The notes: a model not told the origin generated them from the sequence alone. Positions 1 through 6,043 are shown, counted from the first letter of the stretch. The stretch: DNA of 6,413 nt from Gaoshiqia sp050298035 (GCA_050298035.1 JBNKTK010000161.1:1-6413), one strand, 5' to 3'. Numbers and translations are program-made.

Positions 1-179
1 TGGCAGTGTCCTTGGTTAACGGCTGAATATGCCGCAAGAAAATCATAGTACTTTTTGCCTTCAACATCCCAGACAAAAACACCTTCGCCACGTTCCAATA
101 CTACCGGGAGTGGATGGTAATTGTGAGCCCCGTACCGGTCTTCGCGGTCCATGTAAAATTGAGCATTCTGATTTTCCAT
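1..179 (-). CDS. rocD: Ornithine--oxo-acid aminotransferase, N-terminal fragment (window edge)
   Basis: This is the first 59 residues of a PLP-dependent class III aminotransferase. The enzyme moves the delta-amino group of ornithine to 2-oxoglutarate, giving glutamate-5-semialdehyde in the cytoplasm, within arginine/proline metabolism. Seen: residues 16-27 read YGAHNYHPLPVV, followed by a VWDVEGKKYYDF segment (36-47) and AAYSAVNQGHC (49-59). This order is characteristic of ornithine aminotransferases rather than acetylornithine or GABA aminotransferases. The ATG at 177-179 leaves the usual short extension before the YGAHNYHP motif. No Shine-Dalgarno is visible; the leader is A/T-rich, as is common in Bacteroidota. 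The PLP lysine and the rest of the protein lie outside the window, so integrity cannot be judged. No convincing promoter was found upstream. Confidence 0.93.
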   Translation of the reverse strand, partial: MENQNAQFYMDREDRYGAHNYHPLPVVLERGEGVFVWDVEGKKYYDFLAAYSAVNQGHC

Positions 180-374
180 AACAATCGTTTTATTTTTATG
201 ACAGAATTAATCAATATCCGCTTCATTTCAAAGTCGATTTGCCTGTTTGAAAATATCGTTGTCCTGTTTTTGGTTACAATTTTTTTATTACTAACCGGGC
301 TTTAGATTGATTTGAAAGCTGCATGCCTGATTTATTTTGTTTTTGCTGTTGGAATGTAGTGAAACATTTGAAAG

Positions 375-389
375 ACAACAATTTGTTGT
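375..389. repeat. Perfect palindrome, 7-bp arms
   Basis: ACAACAA-T-TTGTTGT is a perfect 7-bp inverted repeat around a single central base, about 200 nt upstream of the rocD start. Such a tight dyad could be a regulator-binding site for rocD. It is A/T-rich and may equally be chance. No second copy was seen in the window. Confidence 0.3.
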
Positions 390-466
390 TCGTTAGATTA
401 CTTCTGTTTCAGTTTATTGCATCAAGGTAAAACGGGAAGATTAAATTATTGAAGGGGCCTAAAGAT

Positions 467-491
467 CAAAAATATTCCGGCAACTGCCGGA
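467..491 (-). terminator. Probable intrinsic terminator of the BatA-like gene
   Basis: Read on the minus strand, TCCGGC-AGTT-GCCGGA forms a 6-bp GC-rich stem with a 4-nt loop (476-491). It is followed directly by ATATTTTTG. It lies 62 nt past the stop codon of the BatA-like gene, in the right orientation. The T-run is short and interrupted, so termination may be partial. Confidence 0.55.
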
Positions 492-553
492 CTGGGGTGG
501 ACCCTGATTTTTCATCTGTTCCGAATTTTCTTTCACAATCCCTCTCGCGACTG

Positions 554-2608
554 TTACTTCATTAGGCGAATGATGGCCATTTCTGTCATCACAAACAGGA
601 TGGCAAGCACCGCAAACAATTTCCATAGCTCGGTACCGTCATTGGCTTCTTTTATCATTTCCCGGAAGTCAGGCAGGCTGCCATCGATAATCTCTGGCAC
701 ATATTTCATTTTTTCGGCGAATTCTGATAGTTCATCCGGCGTGTAATAGTCCGAGCGGGACTCCATTCGGTTGTAGTTAAAAGCTAATATTTTGATTATT
801 TCCCCGGATTCGCCCAGTTCGTAAAAACCAGCTTCATCGGAGAATGCCGAGGGATCAATCCTGAAGTAGTCGGTCTGGTCGTTCATAACCGGCAACTGGC
901 TTTCAATATCAGTACCGGCTTTTCTGATTGTCACCAGTTGATTTTTGTCGTACCCTTCTGATTTTCGGATAGCAATCTGCTGGTTGTCTTCCATCGTGTA
1001 TTGCACGGTTTGAGGTTCAAAACTATTAAGTGCAATGTTGTATACCGTGGGGACAAAAATAGCTTGCCTGTAAAAATCGGTAGTTGCCGGTAAGAGTGGA
1101 AAGCTGAAGTTGTAGATCCTTCCGGTTCCAAATGGGTATTCAGCCAATAGCAGGTTTCCGTTGTTTGCCGAAATGATTTTGGTTTCGATGGTGTTTATAT
1201 TGGTCTGAAATCGATAAGACTCCTTCAGGTAGGGAAGTTCTGTTTTTTCATTTTCATGAATAAAGACATCATTGAAAAGCAGATGTTTGTAATTGATTTC
1301 TGCCATTTTCACCTGGCTGGTATCTTTTGATGTAATCCGGCCTGCATTCATTGCGGCATATAACAGGTTATATGTAGGAATGTTGGCCTCTTCGCCCGGA
1401 AAAATGCAAAGTGTGCCTCCTTGTTTCACAAATCCGGTCAAAGCATTTTTTAATCCACTTGAAATTTCATCGATATTCAGAAGGAAAATGCACTGAAAAT
1501 CGGGGATCTGGCTAATCTGAATTTTCTTTTCGTCCATCGACGTGAAGTTGATGTTCTCATCGTCGTTGTATAGTTTTTCCAGGTAACCGATCGCCGTTTG
1601 TTCCGGATTGTAAACCGCCAGAACATTAGCTTTCTTTTTAACCAGGTAGCTGAAAAAATAGGTATTGTCATATACAATTGGGTAGTCGTCAATTTCAACT
1701 TTTCCCAAATGGAACCCGGCGCTTTTATTTTGGTATTTCAACTCAAACTCTGCTTTCTCATTCGGCCCGATTGTGATGGTGCTGATTGCTTTGAGCGAGT
1801 CGTTAAGTAGTAAGCGGACTGGAATATTCTGGTAGGTTTGCCCGGAGTGGTTTTGTATCCGGACATGAAGAACCTCGTTCTGTCCCTGTCTTCTCCCCGG
1901 TGTTTCAAACCAGCAAGTGTCAATTAACAGGTTATCTGATGCCTGTGATGTAAACGGGATAAGGTAAATATGACTTGTGCTGTCGGGGGTAAATTTGCTA
2001 AAATCGCTGGTATACTTCTGGAAATCGGTTAAGAAGTAGATCGTTTTGCCTGTTTTTTTATCTGCTTTTGATAGCCTGTTTGCTAACAATTGGTATGCTT
2101 TTGACAGCTCAAGAGGCACCGGGCAGGCCGATATTTTTGAAACCTGTGCAATCAACTGGTCTCTGCTAAGTATCATTTGCTGGTCTGCTTTCTGCTTGTT
2201 TGTCAGCAATAAAAAATTTGCTCCGGGGCCATAGCTGGTTGCAATTTCCACAGCTTTCTTTTTGGCTTCCTCCAACAGTTGTCCGTTGCCCGTCATGTTT
2301 TTCATGCTGAATGAATTATCGATATAAATGCCAACCAGCTGGCGGGCGGTCATCTTTTCGTGCTTATTCTGCGGTAAATAGGGTTGGGCAAATGCAATCA
2401 CCAGGAATGATATGGCAAAAATCCGGGAAAGGAGTATCAGGAGTTGTTTCAGGTTATTCTTTTTTTTAGCCTCCTGTTTTATCGTCTGCAAAAAGCCAAC
2501 CTGGCTGAAATAGACCGTTTTGTATCTTTTAAAATGAAAAAAATGGATGAGAATGGGGATAACAACCAAGAACAGTGCAAACAAAAAATTGGGGTCTATA
2601 AATCTCAT
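554..2608 (-). CDS. BatA-type membrane protein with VWA and GATase1-like domains
   Basis: A 684-residue inner-membrane protein of the BatA (aerotolerance regulator N-terminal) family. Seen: a hydrophobic segment at residues 8-24, the basic stretch after it, a second membrane segment at about 53-74, and a C-terminal membrane segment at about 662-681. A von Willebrand A-like domain spans roughly 90-220, with an intact DxSxS metal-site motif (D97, S99, S101 in DNSFS) and a later LTD (D195). Residues about 327-410 resemble the class I glutamine amidotransferase-like fold found in these proteins. Most of the chain should face the periplasm between the second and last membrane segments. The ATG at 2608 begins the typical MRFIDPNFLFAL N-terminus. 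It appears to be transcribed alone, with a promoter at 2634-2664 and a terminator at 467-491. In the family, such proteins accompany MoxR ATPases and DUF58 proteins; none is seen here. Exact function is unknown. Confidence 0.9.
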   Translation of the reverse strand: MRFIDPNFLFALFLVVIPILIHFFHFKRYKTVYFSQVGFLQTIKQEAKKKNNLKQLLILLSRIFAISFLVIAFAQPYLPQNKHEKMTARQLVGIYIDNSFSMKNMTGNGQLLEEAKKKAVEIATSYGPGANFLLLTNKQKADQQMILSRDQLIAQVSKISACPVPLELSKAYQLLANRLSKADKKTGKTIYFLTDFQKYTSDFSKFTPDSTSHIYLIPFTSQASDNLLIDTCWFETPGRRQGQNEVLHVRIQNHSGQTYQNIPVRLLLNDSLKAISTITIGPNEKAEFELKYQNKSAGFHLGKVEIDDYPIVYDNTYFFSYLVKKKANVLAVYNPEQTAIGYLEKLYNDDENINFTSMDEKKIQISQIPDFQCIFLLNIDEISSGLKNALTGFVKQGGTLCIFPGEEANIPTYNLLYAAMNAGRITSKDTSQVKMAEINYKHLLFNDVFIHENEKTELPYLKESYRFQTNINTIETKIISANNGNLLLAEYPFGTGRIYNFSFPLLPATTDFYRQAIFVPTVYNIALNSFEPQTVQYTMEDNQQIAIRKSEGYDKNQLVTIRKAGTDIESQLPVMNDQTDYFRIDPSAFSDEAGFYELGESGEIIKILAFNYNRMESRSDYYTPDELSEFAEKMKYVPEIIDGSLPDFREMIKEANDGTELWKLFAVLAILFVMTEMAIIRLMK

Positions 2609-2633
2609 CTTCTTTTATTGTTTTTCAATTGAT

Positions 2634-2664
2634 CAAAAATAGCAGAAAAGTAAGAGCTTGAAAA
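2634..2664 (-). promoter_or_regulatory. Bacteroidota-type promoter for the BatA-like gene
   Basis: On the minus strand TATTTTTG (2634-2641) matches the TAnnTTTG -7 box exactly. A TTTT (2661-2664), one base off TTTG, lies 19 nt upstream. Transcription would start near 2627, giving a leader of about 20 nt before the ATG at 2608. The spacing and position fit a housekeeping promoter of this phylum. Confidence 0.6.
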
Positions 2665-2730
2665 CAGTTTCCGAATTCATATAAAAAAACTTTCGGGTCT
2701 TCTTCCTGATTATTTATTGTGATTTATGAA

Positions 2731-2747
2731 CCCGATTTGTTATCGGG
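2731..2747. repeat. Inverted repeat CCCGAT-TTGTT-ATCGGG
   Basis: Six-base-pair GC-containing arms (2731-2736 and 2742-2747) surround a 5-nt loop, in the divergent gap between the BatA-like gene and the phosphodiesterase remnant. Neither side has a T-run, so it does not look like a terminator. It could be a protein-binding site; no direct support exists. Confidence 0.3.
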
Positions 2748-2775
2748 ACAAACTCATCTTGATAGAATTAATCAG

Positions 2776-2795
2776 GGTTTAAACAAAGTTTAACC
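2776..2795. repeat. Imperfect dyad GGTTTAAAC-AAA-GTTTAACC
   Basis: The arms GGTTTAAAC and GTTTAACC pair apart from one extra base, around a 3-nt centre. It ends about 60 nt before the plus-strand lipoprotein start and overlaps the upstream part of the region where its promoter would lie. An operator is possible, but A/T-rich composition makes chance likely. Confidence 0.25.
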
Positions 2796-2822
2796 GGAAG
2801 TACCTGCAATTTTTATAATTTG
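2789..2822 (+). promoter_or_regulatory. Weak candidate promoter for the phosphodiesterase remnant
   Basis: TATAATTTG (2814-2822) resembles the TAnnTTTG -7 box but has one extra base between TA and TTTG. TTTA (2789-2792), one base off TTTG, lies 21 nt upstream. The distance to the start codon at 2856 (about 33 nt) is reasonable. The match is poor and this is tentative. Confidence 0.25.
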
Positions 2823-2855
2823 GCCAGTGTAAATCAGTGATTAAAATAGAAACAG

Positions 2856-3404
2856 ATGAAGTTGTGGAAACTGTATGTGCTGATCTTGTTGTTACCTGCC
2901 TGTTCAACCAATAATAACAATGGAGAGGGCGTTTCTTCCGGCTACGATGCCAATAAACCATACCTGGTTGTTTTGTCGATGGATGCTTTTCGCTTGGATT
3001 ATCCGGCAAAGTACCAACCCAAACAAGGTGAGTTAAATGCTGTGTTGGATGCTCTCAAAGATGTGGCTCATGTGAAGGCATACACAAAAGAGACGATGCC
3101 CGAAGCTTTTCATTATACCAACAGTGACCGGATTTTTGATGTTGTTTGCGTTGCCGACAGTGCCTGGAGTATCTATTGGAATGCAAGTTCTTATTCAACT
3201 GGTGGTACTCATGGCTACGCCCCTGCAAACCCGAATATGCACGCCATTTTTTATGCATCTGGGCCGGCTTTCAAGAAGAATTATGTCCAACCGACCTTCC
3301 GGAATATTCACCTTTATAATTTGTTTGCCGGGATTTTGGGCTTAAACCCTGCGCAGACCGATGGATCGCTGACGGAAGTGGAAGGAATGCTCAGTAAAGA
3401 TTGA
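2856..3404 (+). pseudogene. Lipoprotein of the NPP (alkaline phosphatase superfamily) family, internally deleted
   Basis: A 182-residue frame with both ends of a nucleotide pyrophosphatase/phosphodiesterase but no middle. Seen: a lipoprotein signal with lipobox LPAC (C16). Then KPYLVVLSMDAFRLDYPAKY (34-53) corresponds to the family's start, where SxDGxR carries the first metal-binding Asp (D43 here). At about residues 54-60 the sequence jumps to the family's C-terminal part: HVKAYTKETMPEAFHY, DRIFDVVCVAD, GGTHGYAPANPNM (last metal-binding His, H119) and a normal end. Family members are usually about 400-440 residues, so about 240 are missing. The loss takes the nucleophilic Thr region, the middle Asp/His ligands and the DHG motif. 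Of the seven active-site residues known in the family, only the first Asp and last His remain, so hydrolytic activity is very unlikely. There is no frameshift or stop. The start has no Shine-Dalgarno, as for most neighbours. A small, repurposed lipoprotein is possible but less likely. Confidence 0.85.
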
Positions 3405-3428
3405 TCAGTCGCTGCAAATATTATTTCT

Positions 3429-3453
3429 TCAAATGAAAGACGACCTCATTTGA
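3429..3453. terminator. Possible hairpin between convergent genes
   Basis: TCAAATGA (3429-3436) and TCATTTGA (3446-3453) are perfect 8-bp inverted arms around a 9-nt loop. They sit between the plus-strand lipoprotein stop and the minus-strand msrA; the right arm covers the msrA stop codon. The stem is A/T-rich and neither side has a strong T-run, so a two-way terminator role is only suggested by location. Confidence 0.35.
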
Positions 3454-4066
3454 CAGTCGATTTTAGCTTGTCCTTAAAGATTTTTCTGAATTTTTCAATT
3501 TTTGGAATAATCACAAACTGACAATATCCCTGCCCCGGATTATTTTCGAGATAATCCTGATGGTAATCTTCGGCTTTGTAGAAATTTTTCCATGGTGAAA
3601 CTTCGGTAACAACAGGTTTTCCGTAGATATTGTCTTTGTTTAGTTGATCAATGATCAATTCTGAAATCTCTTTTTGTTTCTGGTTGTGATAAAATATAAC
3701 CGACCGGTATTGTGTTCCTACATCAGCACCCTGCCGGTTTAAAGTAGTGGGATCATGCGTGGCAAAAAAGACTTCCAGAATTTCTGAAAATGCAATGATT
3801 TGCGGATCAAATTCAATCTCGATTGCCTCGGCATGGCCGGTTTTTCCAGTGCATACTTCTTTATAGGAAGGATTAATAATATTGCCACCTGCATAGCCGG
3901 ACGTTACGGAAACGACCCCTTTCAATTCTTTAAAAATGGCTTCGGTGCACCAGAAGCAACCTCCGCCAAACGTTGCATTTTCCATATTTGCTTTTTTTGA
4001 TTGTGCCGATAGCTGTGTCAGCATCCCGATTAGTAAAATAACAGAAAACACTAAATTCTTTCTCAT
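3446..4066 (-). CDS. msrA: Peptide-methionine (S)-S-oxide reductase MsrA, exported
   Basis: Reduces the S-epimer of methionine sulfoxide in proteins back to methionine. The 206-residue product starts with a Sec signal peptide (hydrophobic 5-19, likely cut after LSA, residue 21), so it should act in the periplasm. The MsrA domain covers about 30-195. It has GGCFWCTEAIF (35-45) with catalytic C37 and E42, GYAGG (57-61), GKTGHAE (74-80), DPTTLNRQGADVGTQYRS (105-122) and a C-terminal YCQ with C182 as a likely resolving cysteine. The ATG at 4066 is preferred because AAAGGA lies 6 nt upstream. A TTG six bases further upstream in the same frame would leave no room for that site. No MsrB domain follows the MsrA domain and no msrB gene is in view. 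It lies 55 nt after the VTT gene and is probably the last gene of the four-gene operon. Confidence 0.96.
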   Translation of the reverse strand: MRKNLVFSVILLIGMLTQLSAQSKKANMENATFGGGCFWCTEAIFKELKGVVSVTSGYAGGNIINPSYKEVCTGKTGHAEAIEIEFDPQIIAFSEILEVFFATHDPTTLNRQGADVGTQYRSVIFYHNQKQKEISELIIDQLNKDNIYGKPVVTEVSPWKNFYKAEDYHQDYLENNPGQGYCQFVIIPKIEKFRKIFKDKLKSTVK

Positions 4067-4072
4067 GGCCAA

Positions 4073-4078
4073 TCCTTT
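4073..4078 (-). promoter_or_regulatory. Ribosome binding site deciding the msrA start
   Basis: AAAGGA on the minus strand lies 6 nt before the ATG at 4066. It is the only clear Shine-Dalgarno-like site seen in the window; other starts have A/T-rich or plain leaders. It supports the ATG over the in-frame TTG at 4070-4072. Confidence 0.55.
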
Positions 4079-4121
4079 AATCGGTTACGATAAAGTAACA
4101 AGCCACAATGCCAATAAGTTT

Positions 4122-4700
4122 TTAGAGCAGGTGGGTTTGGAAAATGATATAGCCGTAAAATGCAAACCTGAAAATCCGGAAAAGAGCGATTAGCAGGAAT
4201 CGTTTCATGGGGTATTCGGTTGACCCGACCAGCATGCTGACTGCTGCCCAGGGCAGGGGAGTGAGGGCTGCAACAATGATCAAAAGTGAACCGTACCTGC
4301 GGAAGAGGGGCCAGTAATGTTTAAAGAACTTCCGGCTCATGTACCGAAAAAAAAGTGCCTGGCGCAAAAAACGCCCGATTAGAAATGCAAGGTATCCGGC
4401 GCCATATGATACTACTGCAAAAAAAGCTACGTTGGCGATGTATTGCAAATAGTCTCCTTTGTTGAAAGCCCACAGCATAAAGAATTCGGGAGGAAATAAC
4501 CCAAAGAAAATCTCCGAACCAATATAGATCAGGTAAATAACCAGGGGATTTCCGTAAAAGCGCTCAATCCAAACCGCTTTGTTTTCTTCAATAATGTATT
4601 CCTTGAAAAGCAGGTACGCAACAGCCAGAAGAACAGCATAAACCAATGCGCGAAGCAGGTTCTTCAATAAAAAACGGGTTCTTCGTGTTTCCTGTTCCAT
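4122..4700 (-). CDS. Small VTT/DedA-like multi-pass membrane protein
   Basis: A 192-residue inner-membrane protein with a basic N-terminus and hydrophobic segments at about 15-32, 52-75, 88-110, 138-160 and 167-188. Seen: GSEIFFGLFPPEFFMLWA (61-78), with acidic E63 and E72 around a PP pair in what may be a re-entrant loop. SYGAGYLAFLIGRFLR (98-113) follows, then YGSLLIIVAALTPLPWAAVSMLVGS (136-160). This order fits the VTT (SNARE-associated/DedA) superfamily: acidic-proline loop, GxGY-x-hGR, then a second re-entrant loop with a proline. Some family members transport lipid carriers across the membrane; that function is not shown here. It starts 41 nt after the Isf-like gene and ends 55 nt before msrA, so co-transcription is likely. 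No Shine-Dalgarno is visible. The length looks complete. A symbol is not assigned because the subfamily is uncertain. Confidence 0.78.
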   Translation of the reverse strand: MEQETRRTRFLLKNLLRALVYAVLLAVAYLLFKEYIIEENKAVWIERFYGNPLVIYLIYIGSEIFFGLFPPEFFMLWAFNKGDYLQYIANVAFFAVVSYGAGYLAFLIGRFLRQALFFRYMSRKFFKHYWPLFRRYGSLLIIVAALTPLPWAAVSMLVGSTEYPMKRFLLIALFRIFRFAFYGYIIFQTHLL

Positions 4701-4721
4701 GGCTGGTAGGTTAAATGGTTG

Positions 4722-4739
4722 CCGGAAGCAAAGTTCCGG
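4722..4739. repeat. Hairpin CCGGAA-6 nt-TTCCGG between operon genes
   Basis: Perfect 6-bp arms around a 6-nt loop occupy about half of the 41-nt gap between the Isf-like gene and the VTT gene. On the operon's strand no T-run follows, so full termination is unlikely. It may stabilise or divide the transcript, or be incidental. Confidence 0.4.
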
Positions 4740-4741
4740 AA

Positions 4742-5317
4742 TTATTTATGAATTTTATTTAATAGCCAAGCCATATTTTCCCCCAGGGTTTTCATGGTTT
4801 GCATACCTTCTTCATCCTGCAATACATCTCCGGGGTTTTTCCCATAGGCAAAATTCCAGTAACTCGATCCGGGAACAATCATTTGGTTAATAAGAAAGAA
4901 GTTGTTTAGTGTTTCAAAAGTGTGCAACTGCCCGCCTCTGCGAACTGAAACCACGGCTGCGGCAGGTTTCAGTTTCAGTAGATGTCCATTTCCACGGGTG
5001 ACATAACCGGCAACATCGATCAACGCTTTCATTTCGGTGCTCACATCGGCAAAATACACCGGTGATCCAAGGATGATGGCATCCGCCCCGATCATTTTTT
5101 CGATACACTCGTTGATAACATCGTTTTTGATGTGGCATCGTTGGTTAAGTACCTCACGGCACTTACCACATGCCGTGCAGCCGTGTACTTGTTTCCCTCC
5201 AATCTGAAAAATCTCTGTTTCGTAACCGGCTTCCTGCAGCGGTTTAAATACTTCTTCGATTAATAATTTTGTATTCCCGTTTTTACGAGGGCTTCCGTTT
5301 ATTCCAAGAATTTTCAT
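4742..5317 (-). CDS. Flavodoxin-fold FMN reductase, iron-sulfur flavoprotein (Isf)-like
   Basis: A 191-residue cytoplasmic flavoprotein of the NADPH-dependent FMN reductase/flavodoxin-2 group. Seen: GINGSPRKNGNTK (5-17), the FMN-phosphate loop; GADAIILGSPVYFADVSTEMK (77-97), the second flavin-contacting stretch with GSPVY; and a Rossmann-like order of hydrophobic strands. A compact cysteine cluster C47-x2-C50-x2-C53-x7-C61 lies in between. This matches the compact motif that binds a 4Fe-4S cluster in iron-sulfur flavoproteins, so an electron-transfer or quinone/oxygen-detoxifying role is plausible; the electron partner is unknown. The ATG at 5317 leaves MKILGINGSP, the normal family start, 18 nt after the DUF4159 stop. 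No Shine-Dalgarno is evident, and translation may be coupled to the gene before it. Assignment to the fold is firm; a bound cluster is inferred from the four cysteines only. Confidence 0.9.
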   Translation of the reverse strand: MKILGINGSPRKNGNTKLLIEEVFKPLQEAGYETEIFQIGGKQVHGCTACGKCREVLNQRCHIKNDVINECIEKMIGADAIILGSPVYFADVSTEMKALIDVAGYVTRGNGHLLKLKPAAAVVSVRRGGQLHTFETLNNFFLINQMIVPGSSYWNFAYGKNPGDVLQDEEGMQTMKTLGENMAWLLNKIHK

Positions 5318-5335
5318 GTGTCTATCGTTAGTTGC

Positions 5336-5992
5336 TTATTCCCCAAAAACATACGAAATAATGTTGGCTCCCATTTCAAGTGCTTTTCTTCTGATATCCG
5401 ACGGATCTTTGTGTACCGAGGGATCTTCCCAGCCATCACTGATGTCGGACTCGTACGTGTAAAGACAAACGAGTTGATCCTCGATAAATAACCCGAATGC
5501 CTGAGGACGTTTTCCGTCGTGCTCATGTATCTTGGGCAACCCGTTCGGAAAGTCAAACTGTTGATGGAAGATCGGGTGGCTGGGCGGTAATTCTACAAAA
5601 TCCTGATCAGGGAAAATCTTCTTCATTTCCCGGCGAATGTACTTGTCAAGCCCGTAGTTGTCGTCAATATGCAGAAAACCGCCGGCTTCAAAATACATGC
5701 GCAGGTTACGACATTCTTCTTCCGAAAAAATCACATTCCCGTGCCCGGTAAGGTGCACCATCGGGTAATTGAACAATTCAATGCTTCCCGGTTCAACAGT
5801 ACCGGGATCGTTGGCAAAAGTAGTGTGCAATTCCTGGTTGCAAAAGCGCATCAGATTGGGCAATGCAGTTGGGTCACCATACCAGTCGCCGCCACCGTTG
5901 TATTTGATCAATCCGATTTTCAGTTCAGGATTTTGGGCAAAAATCGATGAGAAGGGAATGAGAAAAAGGATAATTAAGAGTCGTGTTTTCAT
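5336..5992 (-). CDS. Exported DUF4159 domain protein
   Basis: A 218-residue protein with a Sec signal peptide (MKTRLLIILFLIPFSSIFAQ, cleavage likely at or near residues 19-20) and one DUF4159 domain filling the rest. Seen: YNGGGDWYGDP (31-41), HLTGHG (80-85), GGFLHIDDNYG (104-114), PPSHPIF (136-142) and ESDISDGWED (181-190), all typical of the stand-alone Bacteroidota form. The fold is related to class I glutamine amidotransferases, but no catalytic cysteine context is obvious, so it is probably not an amidotransferase. Its role is unknown. In other bacteria the domain is fused to the C-terminus of BatA-type proteins, which suggests envelope function. The ATG at 5992 gives the signal peptide and lies just behind the promoter at 6011-6043; an in-frame TTG start at 6127 would lie upstream of that promoter. 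First gene of the proposed four-gene operon. Confidence 0.88.
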   Translation of the reverse strand: MKTRLLIILFLIPFSSIFAQNPELKIGLIKYNGGGDWYGDPTALPNLMRFCNQELHTTFANDPGTVEPGSIELFNYPMVHLTGHGNVIFSEEECRNLRMYFEAGGFLHIDDNYGLDKYIRREMKKIFPDQDFVELPPSHPIFHQQFDFPNGLPKIHEHDGKRPQAFGLFIEDQLVCLYTYESDISDGWEDPSVHKDPSDIRRKALEMGANIISYVFGE

Positions 5993-6010
5993 GAATCTCA
6001 GAATGAAACT

Positions 6011-6043
6011 CAAAGATAAAAAGTTTGTGACAGTTCTGTCAAA
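6011..6043 (-). promoter_or_regulatory. Near-consensus Bacteroidota promoter of the DUF4159 operon
   Basis: TATCTTTG (6011-6018) is a perfect TAnnTTTG -7 box and TTTG (6040-6043) a perfect -33 element, separated by 21 nt. Transcription would start near 6004, giving a leader of only about 12 nt before the ATG at 5992. This fixes the start of the DUF4159 gene and probably drives all four minus-strand genes down to msrA. Confidence 0.75.
6028..6041. promoter_or_regulatory. Candidate operator dyad within the promoter
   Basis: TGACAG-TT-CTGTCA is a perfect 6-bp inverted repeat lying in the spacer and touching the -33 element of the DUF4159-operon promoter. A dimeric regulator bound here would block RNA polymerase, so a repressor site is the simplest reading. 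No regulator gene is present in the window and no second copy was seen. Confidence 0.45.

Larger units (their letters stand above)
180..553. other. Intergenic region upstream of rocD
   Basis: This 374-nt noncoding stretch is the upstream region of rocD and the downstream region of the BatA-like gene, both on the minus strand. I see no protein-like reading frame. It holds a 15-nt palindrome (375-389), a hairpin followed by a T-run on the minus strand (467-491), and a smaller dyad GGGT-GG-ACCC (495-504) just before that hairpin. No TAnnTTTG box with a matching upstream TTTG was found for rocD, so its promoter remains unplaced. Confidence 0.6.

Noticed and set aside
114..305. Plus-strand frame of 63 codons
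   Set aside because: It overlaps the rocD start on the opposite strand and its product has no recognisable motif; it is probably a chance frame in A/T-rich DNA.
467..474. TATTTTTG on the minus strand as a rocD promoter
   Set aside because: It is an exact -7 match but has no TTTG or TTG 19-21 nt upstream and would give a leader of nearly 290 nt. It is better read as the T-run after the 476-491 hairpin.
4067..4072. TTG start two codons upstream of the msrA ATG
   Set aside because: The AAAGGA site would touch the TTG directly, while it lies 6 nt from the ATG at 4066.
4084..4099. Short dyad GTTAC-6 nt-GTAAC before msrA
   Set aside because: Five-base arms in A/T-rich DNA with no promoter elements around them are easily found by chance.
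3936..4193. Plus-strand frame of 85 codons across the msrA start and the gap to the VTT gene
   Set aside because: It is antisense to the well-supported msrA and VTT coding regions and has no family resemblance.
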